Positions 1-9,186 of a stretch of 64,000 bases of DNA are shown piece by piece. Under the pieces are notes generated by a model that was given only the letters and a program-made list of their open reading frames with translations, had not been told where the DNA came from and did no database searches. The stretch comes from Streptomyces sp. NRRL F-525 (GTDB lineage Bacteria > Actinomycetota > Actinomycetes > Streptomycetales > Streptomycetaceae), in NCBI RefSeq assembly GCF_000716605.1, contig NZ_JNXE01000001.1, positions 434,001 through 498,000 on the forward strand, written 5' to 3'. The translations under genes were made by a program, and so were the position numbers. Numbering within the stretch: the stretch's first letter is position 1; every line of letters starts with the position of its first letter.

Positions 1-1085
1 TGCAGGACCAGGCCGACGGTCACGGCGAGGACCAGGTTGCCGAAGTCGCCGGTGTCGATCAGCGAGAAGAAGGGGAACATCCACAGCCCGATGCCCACCG
101 CGCCCAGCAGATACACGGGCCGGCGTCCGATCCGGTCCGACAGGGCGCCCCAGGCCGGGATGACGGCGAAGTGCACGGCGGAGGCGATGAGTACGGAGTT
201 CAGGGCCGTCTGTCGGGAGACGCCGGCCGAGGTGGTGGCGTAGACGAGGATGAAGGCGGTGATCACGTAGTAGCTGATGTTCTCCGCCATGCGGGCGCCC
301 ATCGCGACGAGGATGTCGCGCCAGTGGTGGTGCAGTACGGAGACGAGCGGGAGTTGCTCGGGGGCGGTGCTTCCGGATGTTGTCCGGGCGGCGGCCTTGC
401 GGGCCTGTGCCTGGGCCAACGCCTCCTGGAACACCGGGGATTCATCGACGGACAGACGGATCCACAGACCGACGGCGACCAGGACACCGGAGAGCAGGAA
501 CGGGATGCGCCAGCCCCAGCTGCCGAAGGCCTCGTCCGAGAGGACGGCGGTGAGCAGGGACAGCACGCCTGTCGCGAGCAACTGCCCCGTGGGGGCGCCG
601 GTTTGGGGCCACGACGCCCAGAAGCCGCGCCTGCGGGCGTCTCCGTGCTCCGAGACGAGCAGGACGGCTCCGCCCCACTCGCCGCCGAGCGCGAAGCCCT
701 GCACCAGGCGCAGCGCGGTGAGCAGGACCGGGGCCGCAGCTCCGACGGTCGCGTGGGTCGGCAGCAGCCCGATGGCGAAGGTCGCCCCGCCCATCAGCAG
801 CAGGCTCAGCACCAGCAGCTTCTTGCGGCCGAGCCGGTCGCCGTAGTGCCCGAAGACGAGGGCACCGAGGGGGCGGGCCGCGAAACCCACGGCATAGGTC
901 AGGAAGGAGAGCAGGGTGCCGACGAGCGGGTCGGAGTCGGGGAAGAACAGCTTGTTGAACACGAGGGCGGCCGCGGAGCCGTAGAGGAAGAAGTCGTACC
1001 ACTCGATGGTGGTGCCGATGAGGCTGGCGGCGACGATGCGTTTGAGGTTGGCGGGGGGTGGGGGAGCGGGGGTTGCCGAGGCCAT
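1..1085 (-). CDS. MFS transporter, metabolite:H+ symporter (MHS) type, 3'-truncated by window edge
   Basis: Inner-membrane transporter, N-terminal 361 residues visible; the gene runs off the left edge so its C-terminus is missing. The start (ATG at 1085) follows an AAGGAAG ribosome binding site. The N-terminus has the hallmark TIEWYDFFLYG of the MHS subfamily (ProP/KgtP/ShiA relatives, symporters of organic acids, betaines or shikimate). MFS motif A is seen as GHYGDRLGRKK between helices 2 and 3, and the family-typical ESPVF lies near the middle. At least nine hydrophobic segments can be read. It lies 136 bp downstream of the SDR gene on the same strand, so the two may be co-transcribed, with the transporter bringing in a substrate or exporting a product of the SDR. 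The substrate cannot be told from the sequence. Confidence 0.9.
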   Translation of the reverse strand, partial: MASATPAPPPPANLKRIVAASLIGTTIEWYDFFLYGSAAALVFNKLFFPDSDPLVGTLLSFLTYAVGFAARPLGALVFGHYGDRLGRKKLLVLSLLLMGGATFAIGLLPTHATVGAAAPVLLTALRLVQGFALGGEWGGAVLLVSEHGDARRRGFWASWPQTGAPTGQLLATGVLSLLTAVLSDEAFGSWGWRIPFLLSGVLVAVGLWIRLSVDESPVFQEALAQAQARKAAARTTSGSTAPEQLPLVSVLHHHWRDILVAMGARMAENISYYVITAFILVYATTSAGVSRQTALNSVLIASAVHFAVIPAWGALSDRIGRRPVYLLGAVGIGLWMFPFFSLIDTGDFGNLVLAVTVGLVL

Positions 1086-1221
1086 GTGCGCCACTTCCTT
1101 GGGTGCCGTGGGGACGGGTACGTGATGGCACACGGTAGGAAGGGGCACGTCAGCGGCACATGTGGTGGGACACCATAGTTCTGGGGGACGAAGTGCGTGC
1201 GGCGACTATGAGTTGAGGGCG

Positions 1222-2016
1222 CTAGGGCAGGATCGAGTCGATGTATCCGCCGTCGACGCGCAGGGCTCCGCCGGTTGTGGCCGAGGCCTGGTCGGAGCTG
1301 AGGTAGACGACCATGTGGGCGATCTCCTCGGGCTCGATCAGCCGTTGCAGCAGGGACTGCGGCCGGTGCTTCCGCATGAACTCGCGCTGGGCCTCGTCCC
1401 AGGGCAGGTCGCGGTCGACGAGTTCGTAGACGAAGTCCTCGACGCCGCCGGTGTGGGTCGGGCCGGCGATGACCGAGTTGACCGTCACGCCCGTGCCCGC
1501 CGCCTGCTTCGCGAAGCCGCGGCCGACGGCGAGGAGGGCGGTCTTGGACATGCCGTAGTGGATCATCTCGGCCGGGATGACGACCGCCGAGTCACTGGCG
1601 ATGTTCAGGATCCGGCCCCAGCCGCGTGCCGTCATGCCCGGCAGGTACATGCGGGTCAGCCGGACCGCGGCCAGCACGTTCACCTCGAAATAGCGCCGCC
1701 ACTCCTCGTCGCTGATCTCCAGCGGGTCGGCGGAGCCGAAGATGCCCAGGTTGTTGACGAGGATGTCCACCTCGGGCAGCGACTCCAGGACGCGCTGGGC
1801 GCCCTCCTCGTTCGCGACGTCGGCGGCCACGGGGACGAAGTCCGCGCCGGGGACCTCCGCCGCGAGCCGCGCCACACCCTCCGCGACCCGTTTCTCGTCC
1901 CGGCCGTTCACCCCGACCCGGGCGCCGGAGCGCGCGAGTCCGGCGGCGATCGCGGCGCCGATGCCCTGCGTCGAGCCCGTCACCAGGGCGGTGCGTCCGG
2001 TCAGATCGATCTGCAT
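1222..2016 (-). CDS. SDR family NAD(P)-dependent oxidoreductase
   Basis: Cytosolic classical short-chain dehydrogenase/reductase of 264 residues. The N-terminal Rossmann motif TGSTQGIG (about residues 10-17) binds NAD(P), LVNNLG is the NNAG-type motif, the catalytic serine sits in the IASDSA stretch, and YGMSK carries the catalytic Tyr/Lys. The C-terminal GGALRVDGGY is typical of 3-oxoacyl-ACP-reductase-like members. The ATG at 2016 is the first residue of the conserved fold and has AAGGGGA upstream; a longer open frame to 2772 reads through a region with no domain and is disregarded. The gene is divergent from the secreted propeller gene at 2285 and precedes the MHS transporter. The substrate is unknown; the family oxidises or reduces many alcohols, sugars and ketones. 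Confidence 0.9.
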   Translation of the reverse strand: MQIDLTGRTALVTGSTQGIGAAIAAGLARSGARVGVNGRDEKRVAEGVARLAAEVPGADFVPVAADVANEEGAQRVLESLPEVDILVNNLGIFGSADPLEISDEEWRRYFEVNVLAAVRLTRMYLPGMTARGWGRILNIASDSAVVIPAEMIHYGMSKTALLAVGRGFAKQAAGTGVTVNSVIAGPTHTGGVEDFVYELVDRDLPWDEAQREFMRKHRPQSLLQRLIEPEEIAHMVVYLSSDQASATTGGALRVDGGYIDSILP

Positions 2017-2196
2017 GTGGAACCAGTCCCCTTGTGTGTCTGCGCGGTCTTGTTCGTCCTGTGTGGTGGCACGTCTGCTGTCAGCCTGGCGGCAGGGCGA
2101 TCGGGCCGCCACTTCGGCGGATTCGGACGGGCGCGGTACTGCTCCTGGCCGGGTACCGCCCGCCGTCAAAAGTCCGGACCTGAATTCGACCCCTTG

Positions 2197-2225
2197 GTGA
2201 ACCTCCCCGTATCCCTGTGCGTAGC
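2197..2225 (+). promoter_or_regulatory. ECF-type promoter P1 (propeller gene)
   Basis: Minus-35 GTGAACC at 2197-2203, 16-nt spacer, minus-10 CGTAGC at 2220-2225. The likely transcript start is about 53 nt before the ATG at 2285. One of six sites in the window with identical elements and identical spacing; the pattern resembles the TGAACC-N16/17-CGT promoter reported for SigL-type ECF factors. Assignment to the sigma gene at 9187 is inference. Confidence 0.75.
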
Positions 2226-2284
2226 CAGTGCGGTGCCCGCGGCGATCCCGTGGGCGCGTACCCATCGTCGACGGACAGGAACGG

Positions 2285-3196
2285 ATGGACTCAATGATGA
2301 GATCTAGGACCGCGACGCGACTCCCGCTCGACCGTCCCGCCCGCTCGCTCACCAGCCGTGGGCGCGCGTTCGGCGTGGCGCTGGCACTCGGCGCGTTGCT
2401 CGCGTCGGGGGCCACAATGACCCTTGCCGCTCCGGCAGTTGCCGCGACGGGGGACATCAAGTGCCCGTCCGCGGACTGTGTACGGATCGCGCCGGCGGCC
2501 GGTTCACCGGTCGCCATCGCCTCCGACAACGCCGGCTCGCTGTATCTGGCGTACTCGGGAGGCGATCTGCTCAAGCTCGACCTGGCCACCGGAGCGCTCG
2601 ACACGGTCACCACCGGGCTCGGCAACCTCCGCGGGGTCGCCGTCGCCGACGGCAGCGCGTACATCACCGCCTTCGACGGCACGCTCCAGCAGGTCACCCT
2701 CGCCACGGGCGCTCGCCGCACCCTGGCCGCCGGCCTGCCCTCGCTCTTCGGCGTGGCCCGCTCCGGCACCACGACCTATGTCACCGACGGCAACGGAGAG
2801 ATCGTCGCCGTCCCGGACGGCGGGACATCGCGCGTGGTGGCCACGGGGCTCGGCTTCTCCTACGGCCTCGCGTTCGACAAGGCGGGACTCGCCTACACCG
2901 CGGACATGGGCCAGGGCCGCATCCTGCAGACGAACGTGACCACCGGTACGACGCGGGTGCTGGCGAGCGAGGCCTACGAACCCACGTCGATCTCGGTGGG
3001 CGGCGACGGCCTCGTCTACTTCATGGTCGGCGACGAGGTGAAGCGGGTGAACGCCGCCACCGGGGTGCAGTCCCACGTCACCAACCTCCTCGGGATCAAC
3101 GGCTTCAGCTTCTCGCTGACGGCGTCCGGGGAGGCGTACATGGCCGGTGGCGCGGGTGACGGTCTGTGGCGGATCTCGGGCCTGACGTCGCGATGA
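2285..3196 (+). CDS. Secreted beta-propeller (SMP-30/NHL-like) protein
   Basis: 303-residue secreted protein. A signal peptide with a basic n-region, a hydrophobic stretch around GVALALGALLASG and an Ala-rich cleavage region (AAPAVAA) covers about residues 35-60. The mature part is built of repeating strands of about 40 residues ending in short hydrophobic blades (LYLAYS, AYITAF, TYVTDG, AYTADM, VYFMVG, AYMAGG), as in NHL/SMP-30-like propellers. No catalytic residues can be named, so it could be a binding scaffold or a lactonase-like enzyme. The start is taken at ATG 2285 after an AGGA; a second in-frame ATG pair follows at 2294. It is preceded by ECF-type promoter P1 and followed by a strong hairpin terminator, so it is probably a single-gene transcript under the local ECF factor. 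Confidence 0.8.
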   Translation: MDSMMRSRTATRLPLDRPARSLTSRGRAFGVALALGALLASGATMTLAAPAVAATGDIKCPSADCVRIAPAAGSPVAIASDNAGSLYLAYSGGDLLKLDLATGALDTVTTGLGNLRGVAVADGSAYITAFDGTLQQVTLATGARRTLAAGLPSLFGVARSGTTTYVTDGNGEIVAVPDGGTSRVVATGLGFSYGLAFDKAGLAYTADMGQGRILQTNVTTGTTRVLASEAYEPTSISVGGDGLVYFMVGDEVKRVNAATGVQSHVTNLLGINGFSFSLTASGEAYMAGGAGDGLWRISGLTSR

Positions 3197-3222
3197 TGCG
3201 GTAGGCGCCAGTGATCGGGGAA

Positions 3223-3257
3223 GGGTGCCCGGCGGGTTTTCTGCCTGCCGGGCACCC
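3223..3257 (+). terminator. Hairpin terminator after propeller gene
   Basis: Inverted repeat 3223-3236 / 3244-3257 (GGGTGCCCGGCGGG against CCTGCCGGGCACCC, one G-T type mismatch) with a 7-nt loop. It lies 26 nt after the stop codon at 3196 and before the convergent Dabb gene, so it may serve both strands. Confidence 0.75.
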
Positions 3258-3438
3258 TGCTCGGCCGGGTGGCGCGGGCCGCGGCTGACGTACAGGTGGA
3301 CCGGGCCGGTCAGCAGCACGGCGAGGAAGTAGCCGTAGACCGGGGGCAGTTCACCTTGGCGGGTGGGGTGACCTCGGGGTTCCCCCCACGCGGGAGGCGA
3401 TCGACGCCCGCAACGCGAGGCTCCGGGCGTCACGGGCC

Positions 3439-3735
3439 TCAGATGTGGATGTCCACGACCACCCACGAAGCGTGGTGCATCCAGTGGGCGATCGCGGCCA
3501 GGTGCGCGGGGTGGTTGAAATAGCGCTGGAAGGCGGCGGTGTCGTCGAAAAGGCTGTTCAGGGCGAAGTCGTAGGAGGCGGGCGTCTCGTCGAAGACGTG
3601 CCATCCGACTTCCCACTGGCGGATCTCGGGGATCTCCTGGTCGAGTCTCCGCACGAGTTCGAATCCCTCCGTGACCTCGGGGGATTCGCGCGTGAGGCCT
3701 TCGTTGAGCTTGAAGAGGACGATGTTCCGGATCAT
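3439..3735 (-). CDS. Dabb (stress-responsive alpha/beta barrel) domain protein
   Basis: 98-residue cytosolic protein. It opens with MIRNIVLFKL, the usual first strand of the Dabb ferredoxin-like barrel, and has the family pattern of a second strand YDFALNSLFDD, the helix with FNHPAHLA and the closing strand WVVVDI. Dabb proteins are small dimers; some act as polyketide cyclases or aldehyde-processing enzymes and others are stress-induced with unknown function, so no reaction is assigned. The ATG at 3735 follows AGGAGCGGAA. The gene is divergent from the large SARP gene at 3914 and has ECF-type promoter P2 45 nt upstream, which links it to the local sigma factor rather than only to the SARP. 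Confidence 0.85.
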   Translation of the reverse strand: MIRNIVLFKLNEGLTRESPEVTEGFELVRRLDQEIPEIRQWEVGWHVFDETPASYDFALNSLFDDTAAFQRYFNHPAHLAAIAHWMHHASWVVVDIHI

Positions 3736-3786
3736 TTCCGCTCCTGATGCCGTGTCGTGCCGCGACGAACTCGGTGAACGTTGACG

Positions 3787-3815
3787 GCTACGGCGCGTCC
3801 CACGACTTGGTTCAC
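3787..3815 (-). promoter_or_regulatory. ECF-type promoter P2 (Dabb gene)
   Basis: Read on the minus strand: GTGAACC (3815-3809), 16-nt spacer, CGTAGC (3792-3787). The predicted start of transcription is about 45 nt before the Dabb ATG. The opposite strand carries a partial GTGAACG at 3773 that lacks a correctly spaced CGT element. Confidence 0.75.
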
Positions 3816-3913
3816 CACGAGGGACCTCGACGGACGTCGACCCGGGCCGCCGGCTCCGCGACGCGCCGACGAGCCCTTCGGGGCTTTCGGCCGGCCACGG
3901 CAGGATGGCGGGC

Positions 3914-6900
3914 ATGCGTTTTCGACTGCTCGGCCGACTGGAGCTGGTGACTGCCAACGGCGCGGTCGTCCCGCCCGGCGCCGTGTCCCGGGCGATCGTG
4001 GGACGGCTGCTGCTCGCCCGCGGGGCGGTCGTACAACGCGACACCCTCGTCGACGAACTGTGGGAGGAGCGCACCACTAAGAACCCGGTCGGCGCCCTTC
4101 AGGTCCAGATGGCCAAGCTGCGCGCGGCGTTCGCGGCGCGGGGCGAGGACAACCGCCTGTTGTTCGACCACGGCGGCTATCGGATCGTCCTGGGACCGCA
4201 GGACGAGATCGACGTACCCGACTTCGAGGCCGTGGTCCGGGACGGGCGTGAGCATCTGGCGGCGGAGGAGTACGAGAAGGCCGAGAGCGAGCTGCGGCGG
4301 GGGCTGTCGATGTGGCGCGGCCGCGCGCTGGACGGCCTGGAGGGACGGGTCTTCGAGACCGAGCGGACCCGCCTCGAGGATCTGCGGCTGGGCGCTCTGG
4401 AGGACGCGGCCGCCGCGGGCCTCGAACTCGGCCGCGCGAAGGAACTGATCCCCGAACTGCAGGCCCTGCTGTCCCTCGCACCGCTGCGCGAGCGGTCCCG
4501 GGCCCGACTCATGCTCACGCTCTACCGCTGCGGGCGGTTCGCGGAAGCGCTGGAGGTCTACGACACGGGGCGTCGGCTGCTGAAGTCCGAACTCGGTGTC
4601 GCTCCCTCGGAGGAACTGCGTTCCCTGCACGGCGCGATACTCCGCCACGATCCGTCTCTCCAGGGGCCCGAGGCGTCCCGGCAAGGGCCCGAGCCGGCTG
4701 TCCGAGGGACGGTCACCCGGCCCGACCGACCTTCCTCACCGCGCACAGACGTCCGGGAGCCGAGCTCCGTCTCCTGTGAAGGCAACCTGAGCCGACCCCT
4801 CGGCCCGTTCATCGGCCGGCGCAAGGAACTGGCAGCGCTGTGCGAAGTCGTCGGCCGGGAGCGGCTGGTGACCGTGCTGGGACCGGGCGGCGTCGGTAAG
4901 ACCCGGCTGGCGCTTGAGGTGTGCGCGCTGGTCCAGCCGTCCCGCGGCAACGTCTGGTGGGTCGACCTGGCCCCGGCCGACGACGCGAACGTGCTCGCGG
5001 TGGTGGCCTCCGCGCTCGGCCTGTCCGACACCGCCGTCCGGCCGGACCAGCCGCCGCACGACTATGTGCACCGGCTCACCTCGTTCCTGGCCGGACGCTC
5101 GGCCGTCCTCGCCCTCGACAACTGCGAGCACCTGCTCGACGCCGTCGCCCCACTCGTCGCGACCCTGCTGGGCCGGTGTCCCGAACTGACCGTCCTGACC
5201 ACCAGCAGAGCGCCGCTGGAGGTCGCGGCCGAGGTGCTGTACCCGCTCGCGCCGATGCCGGACGAGGAGGCCGCGGACCTGTTCGGCACCCGCGCCGCGA
5301 TGATCGACCCGTCCTTCGCCCCGGACGCGGCGGCGCTGCACGACATCCGCCGCCTCTGCCGCAGGCTCGACGGACTGCCGCTGGCGGTGGAACTCGCCGC
5401 CGCGCACGTCCGGCTCCTGACCGTCCGGGAGATCGAGGCCCGCCTCGACAACCGCTTCACCCTGCTGATCAAGGGGGAGCGCACCGCGCCCGCCCGACAC
5501 CGCACCCTGCGCGCCGTCCTCGACTGGAGCTACGCCCTCCTCGACACCACCGAACAGCGGCTGCTGACGGAACTCGCCCTGTACGTGGGCGGCTGCTCCC
5601 TCGACATCGTGGAAGCGGCGACTCCCCTGCCGGGGGCGGACAGTGCCGAACTGCTGCACGTCCTGGGGCAGTTGGTCGACAAGTCCCTGCTCGTCCCGGT
5701 CTCCACGCCCGACGGCAACCGGCTGCGGATGCTGGAGACGGTCCGCGAGTACGCGCTCACCCGGCTCCGCGAGGAGGGCCGCGCACCGGAGGCCGAGGAA
5801 CGGCTCATGACGTGGGCCGCCCGCTTCGTCCGTGACGGCAGCGCGGGACTCTCCTCGCCCGACCAGCGGGAGTGGGCCAGGCGCCTCACCGAGGAGTCCG
5901 CCAACATCAGGGCGGCGTCGGACCTGATGTCGGCCCGGTCCAGGCAGGCCGAGGCCCTGCTGCTGGAGGCGCGGCTGGGCTACTTCTGGTTCATCAGCGG
6001 CCGCGAGGAGGAGGGAATCGACCGCCTTCAGCGCAGTCTTCAGGCCTACGACGCGACAGCGGGCCGGCGGACCGCGGAACCCACCGAGGACGACGAGTGG
6101 GCGCTCTTCTACACCATCGCCTGGCTCACCTGGCTCCATCACGTGGCCGGACACCACACGGAAGCCAGTTCCTATGTGGACAGGCACAAGGAGGCATGGC
6201 ACTACGCGAAGAACCCCGACCTCGCCGTCCTGGGCCGCTGCTACGACGCGCTCCACGCGATGCTCAACGGGCACGACGACGTGGAGGAACGCTTCGCCGC
6301 GGGGGAGGCCGCCGTGGTGGACACGGAATTCCACTGGGACCGGGCGGTCCTGCAGACGAACTGGTCGACCTACTGCCTCCAGCACGGGGACACCGAGGGC
6401 GCCCGGCGGCACGGGCTGATCGCGGTGGCGGCGTCGCGCGCGGCCGACGACGACTTCGCCCGGGTCTTCTCCCTCACCCTCTGCGGCGACGCGGACGAGA
6501 GCGACGGCCTGCGCGCCCGGGCCCGCGAGCAGTGGACCGAGGCGGCCCGCATCCTGCGTGCCGTGGGGGCGCGTACCCGCTGGGCGTATGTCCTGCTCAG
6601 GCTGGTCTGCCTGGACATCACCGAGCGGGAGTTCGCGTCGGCCGAGCAGCGGTTGGCGGACGTGAGCCGGCTCGCGGACGAACTGAGTGCCGACGATCTC
6701 CAGGCGGCGGTGGCCAACCTGCGCGGGGTGCTGGCGGTCCGGGCCGGTCGTTTCGCGGACGCGGAGCGGATTCTCCACGGGGTCTGGCACTGTCCGGCAG
6801 CGCCGCCCGACCGCAGAGCCGTAGCGGCCGTCGGTCTCGCGGTGATCGCGACCTTCGGTCCGCCGAGCCCCACCGCCCCGGACGTCGCGCGGGCCTGGAT

Positions 6901-7072
6901 CGACCGGGGGCGCCGGACGCACGCCGGACTGCTGGAACCGCTCGCCCGGCACGCGGTGGGCGTACTGCTGGACAGGCTGGACGCCCACCACGGGACGAAC
7001 CCGCCGGGCGGGACGCACCCACAGTGCGACTGGCTCGCGGACAGTCCCTCCGTGCTGGCCGCCTTCAGCTGA
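3914..7072 (+). CDS. AfsR/SARP-family regulator with NTPase domain (paralog 1)
   Basis: About 1052-residue transcriptional regulator. An OmpR-type winged helix (about residues 1-90, opening FRLLGRLEL) and a bacterial transcriptional activation domain (about 95-240, ending near EALEVYDTGRRLLK) form the SARP module. A linker leads to a STAND/NB-ARC-like NTPase with Walker A GPGGVGKT (about 323-330) and a Walker B-like block LALDNCEHLLDA. About 350 C-terminal residues look helical and repeat-like but carry no clear motif. SARP proteins bind DNA repeats near minus-35 elements and activate antibiotic or stress genes; the NTPase is thought to gate this. ATG 3914 is chosen over ATG 3905 because GGCAGG is correctly spaced to the former. 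It is a close paralog of the gene at 11909. Targets are unknown. Confidence 0.9.
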   Translation: MRFRLLGRLELVTANGAVVPPGAVSRAIVGRLLLARGAVVQRDTLVDELWEERTTKNPVGALQVQMAKLRAAFAARGEDNRLLFDHGGYRIVLGPQDEIDVPDFEAVVRDGREHLAAEEYEKAESELRRGLSMWRGRALDGLEGRVFETERTRLEDLRLGALEDAAAAGLELGRAKELIPELQALLSLAPLRERSRARLMLTLYRCGRFAEALEVYDTGRRLLKSELGVAPSEELRSLHGAILRHDPSLQGPEASRQGPEPAVRGTVTRPDRPSSPRTDVREPSSVSCEGNLSRPLGPFIGRRKELAALCEVVGRERLVTVLGPGGVGKTRLALEVCALVQPSRGNVWWVDLAPADDANVLAVVASALGLSDTAVRPDQPPHDYVHRLTSFLAGRSAVLALDNCEHLLDAVAPLVATLLGRCPELTVLTTSRAPLEVAAEVLYPLAPMPDEEAADLFGTRAAMIDPSFAPDAAALHDIRRLCRRLDGLPLAVELAAAHVRLLTVREIEARLDNRFTLLIKGERTAPARHRTLRAVLDWSYALLDTTEQRLLTELALYVGGCSLDIVEAATPLPGADSAELLHVLGQLVDKSLLVPVSTPDGNRLRMLETVREYALTRLREEGRAPEAEERLMTWAARFVRDGSAGLSSPDQREWARRLTEESANIRAASDLMSARSRQAEALLLEARLGYFWFISGREEEGIDRLQRSLQAYDATAGRRTAEPTEDDEWALFYTIAWLTWLHHVAGHHTEASSYVDRHKEAWHYAKNPDLAVLGRCYDALHAMLNGHDDVEERFAAGEAAVVDTEFHWDRAVLQTNWSTYCLQHGDTEGARRHGLIAVAASRAADDDFARVFSLTLCGDADESDGLRARAREQWTEAARILRAVGARTRWAYVLLRLVCLDITEREFASAEQRLADVSRLADELSADDLQAAVANLRGVLAVRAGRFADAERILHGVWHCPAAPPDRRAVAAVGLAVIATFGPPSPTAPDVARAWIDRGRRTHAGLLEPLARHAVGVLLDRLDAHHGTNPPGGTHPQCDWLADSPSVLAAFS

Positions 7073-7121
7073 GCGACTCCGGCCGCGGCGGGCGGGGTCG
7101 GCTACGAGTCGTACGCGGACA

Positions 7122-7150
7122 GTGAACCTCTTCGGGGTGTGCGCCGTAGC
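7122..7150 (+). promoter_or_regulatory. ECF-type promoter P3 (FAD oxidoreductase and anti-sigma)
   Basis: Minus-35 GTGAACC at 7122-7128, 16-nt spacer, minus-10 CGTAGC at 7145-7150. The leader to the ATG at 7285 would be about 128 nt. Because the anti-sigma gene follows the oxidoreductase by 6 nt, this promoter would also drive the anti-sigma factor and give negative feedback. Confidence 0.75.
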
Positions 7151-7284
7151 AGCGACCAGACGGCACCTGGTCCCCGGGACGTCTCCGTCGCCGTGTCGCG
7201 TTGCGTCAGGTCGCGGAGCCGTGTCCCTCGCTGTGCCAAGTGACCGTCGGACAGGGCCGGTTCTCCGACGAAAGGCACAGCACC

Positions 7285-8685
7285 ATGACCGAGTACCAGG
7301 GGCGGATCGTTCTCGGAGAGGACACCGTCGCCGAACTGGCCGACCGGATCGAGGGATCCGTGTTCGCCCCGGACGACGCGGGCTACGCGGGAGCGGTCGC
7401 GGGCTTCAACTCGCGCTCGCGGCAACGGCCTTGCCTCGTCGTCGCCGCGGCCGGCGCCGCCGATGTGCGGGCCGCGGTCGGTTTCGCCGCCGCGCGTGAC
7501 CTGCCCGTCGGGGTCATGGCCACCGGGCACCAGCCGTTCCCCGCCGAGGACGACTTCCTGCTCGTCACGACAGGTGCGATGCGCGCCGTCGAGATCGACG
7601 CCGAGCGTGGCGTGGCCCGGGTGGCCGCGGGCGCGCTCTGGTCGGACGTCGTGGAGCCCGCCCAGGCGGAGGGACTGGCGCCGCTGAACGGATCCAGCCC
7701 GCTGTTGGGAGCCGTCGGCTCCACGCTCGGCGGCGGACTCAGCCCGTTCCTCGGCCGGTCCTACGGCTGGGCCGCCGACCACGTCGTGGCGATCGAGGTC
7801 GTCACACCGGACGGTGAACTGCGGCGCGTCTCCCCGGAGTTGGAACCGGAGCTGTTCTGGGGCCTGCGCGGCGGACGCAGCAACTTCGGGATCGTGACCG
7901 AGCTGGAGATCAGGCTCTTCCCGGTAACTTCCTTCTACGGCGGCGGAATCTACTTCCCCGCCGAGAACGTCGAGGCCGTCCTCCGCACCTTCCCCGAGGT
8001 TGTCCGCGACGCACCCGACGCCTTCACCTGCTCGGTGGCGCTGCTCAACTTCCCGTCGGTACCGGAGATTCCGGAACTCCTGCGCGGCCGCTTCCTCGCC
8101 CACGTCCGGGTCACCCACCTCGGCTCCGACGAGGAGGCCGAGAAGCGCATCGCACCCTTCCGGGCCATCGGCGAGGGCGTCATCGACACGGTCGGCCGTC
8201 ATCCCTACGGCGCGTACGCCCTCGTGCACGCCGACCCGGCCGATCCCTTCCCGTACGAGGAACAGGGCGCCCTGCTGGCCGAGTTGCCGGCGCGGGCCGT
8301 CGAATCCCTCGTGGAGAGCGCCCAGTTGGCGGCCGGCGGACTCGTCACGGTGCTGGAGATCAGGCATCTCGGCGGGGCGCTGGCCCATCGGCCGGTCGCG
8401 GCGAGCCCCATCGCGGCCCGGGACGCCGTGTTCACCGTGCGGGGAGCGACCGTCGGACCGCCGGAGGTCGTCGACGCCGGGACGGCCATGCTCAGCGGGC
8501 TGGTCGAGCGGCTGAGCCCCTGGTCCACGGGGCTGGCGTACACGAACTTCGCCGGGCGGGACGACCGGGCGGAGAACGTGTTCACCGCCGAGGACCTGGA
8601 ACGGCTGCGGGTCCTGAAGCGGCACTACGACCCGCGCAACCTGTTCCGGGTCAACAACCACAAAGTCGCTCCGGAACAGCGGTGA
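7285..8685 (+). CDS. FAD-binding oxidoreductase (PCMH/BBE type)
   Basis: 466-residue flavoenzyme of the vanillyl-alcohol-oxidase/berberine-bridge family. An N-terminal PCMH FAD-binding domain (about residues 45-215) has ATGHQP with His82 at the position that often carries covalent FAD, followed by the glycine-rich GSTLGGGLSPFLGRSYG and LRGGRSNFGIVTELE. The C-terminal BBE element is YDPRNLFRVNNH, which closes over the flavin. The usual second cysteine of bicovalent members is not evident. ATG 7285 is preferred to an upstream open-frame start at 7201 because GAAAGG precedes it and the fold begins there. No signal peptide, so probably cytosolic. It is the first gene of an operon with the anti-sigma gene, under promoter P3. 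Oxidises an unknown alcohol, sugar or amine. Confidence 0.88.
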   Translation: MTEYQGRIVLGEDTVAELADRIEGSVFAPDDAGYAGAVAGFNSRSRQRPCLVVAAAGAADVRAAVGFAAARDLPVGVMATGHQPFPAEDDFLLVTTGAMRAVEIDAERGVARVAAGALWSDVVEPAQAEGLAPLNGSSPLLGAVGSTLGGGLSPFLGRSYGWAADHVVAIEVVTPDGELRRVSPELEPELFWGLRGGRSNFGIVTELEIRLFPVTSFYGGGIYFPAENVEAVLRTFPEVVRDAPDAFTCSVALLNFPSVPEIPELLRGRFLAHVRVTHLGSDEEAEKRIAPFRAIGEGVIDTVGRHPYGAYALVHADPADPFPYEEQGALLAELPARAVESLVESAQLAAGGLVTVLEIRHLGGALAHRPVAASPIAARDAVFTVRGATVGPPEVVDAGTAMLSGLVERLSPWSTGLAYTNFAGRDDRAENVFTAEDLERLRVLKRHYDPRNLFRVNNHKVAPEQR

Positions 8686-8691
8686 CCTGCG

Positions 8692-8955
8692 GTGAACTGC
8701 GAGCAGGACAGACCCGAACTGGCCGCGTACGCCCTGGCGGCCCTCGATCCCGCGGACGCCGTACGCGTCGACGGCCATGTACGGGAGTGCCCGGCGTGTG
8801 CGGCCGACGTGGACGGGCTCCGCACCACTCTCGCCGCCGTCCGGACCCTGCCCGGCGACGAGTTGCTGGGCGACTGGTCCGGCAAGCTCCCCGGACTGCG
8901 GGAGGCGGCGGTCCGCGCTGCCCTGGCGGAGATCCCGGGGGTGGCCGGCTCCTGA
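8692..8955 (+). CDS. ZAS-type zinc-finger anti-sigma factor (short, soluble)
   Basis: 87-residue protein that begins at GTG 8692, 6 nt after the oxidoreductase stop. It holds the zinc anti-sigma motif His29-x3-Cys33-x2-Cys36 (GHVRECPACA), with a further Cys at residue 3 that could be the fourth ligand. ZAS proteins bind a cognate ECF factor in the cytoplasm and release it on thiol oxidation, zinc loss or proteolysis. Typical SigL partners (RslA-like) are membrane proteins of more than 200 residues; this one stops after the ZAS helix bundle and has no membrane segment. It precedes the ECF sigma gene by 231 bp, the likely partner. The reverse order, anti-sigma first and joined to a metabolic gene, is unusual. 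Confidence 0.8.
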   Translation: MNCEQDRPELAAYALAALDPADAVRVDGHVRECPACAADVDGLRTTLAAVRTLPGDELLGDWSGKLPGLREAAVRAALAEIPGVAGS

Positions 8956-9186
8956 GCAACCCCGGCACCCCGGCTCCCGCACGCCTGTAGGGCATGTCCG
9001 CGTGCTCGGCGGGGCGCCCTTTCCCGCGCCTTTCCTGCAGCTGTCCTGCGTCTGTCCTCGCGGACGCGGGCCGGGCAAGCGGAGATCAAGCCGCCGGCAA
9101 GGGGTCCCCCCGAAGGTTTCCCCGTTCAGCTTTCAACGAATTGGCGCGCCGTGCATCGACCCACGGCGCATCGGGGGAACGTGGCC

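Noticed and set aside
2479..2507. Minus-strand GTGAACC-N16-CGTACA match
   Set aside because: It lies inside the propeller coding region, has no minus-strand gene to drive, and CGTAC is common in GC-rich coding DNA.
3773..3800. Plus-strand GTGAACG pointing at the SARP gene
   Set aside because: Last base differs and no CGT(A/T) element lies at 16 nt; treated as the chance opposite side of promoter P2.
4736..7018. 760-codon open frame on the minus strand
   Set aside because: Shadow of the first SARP gene, no recognisable fold.
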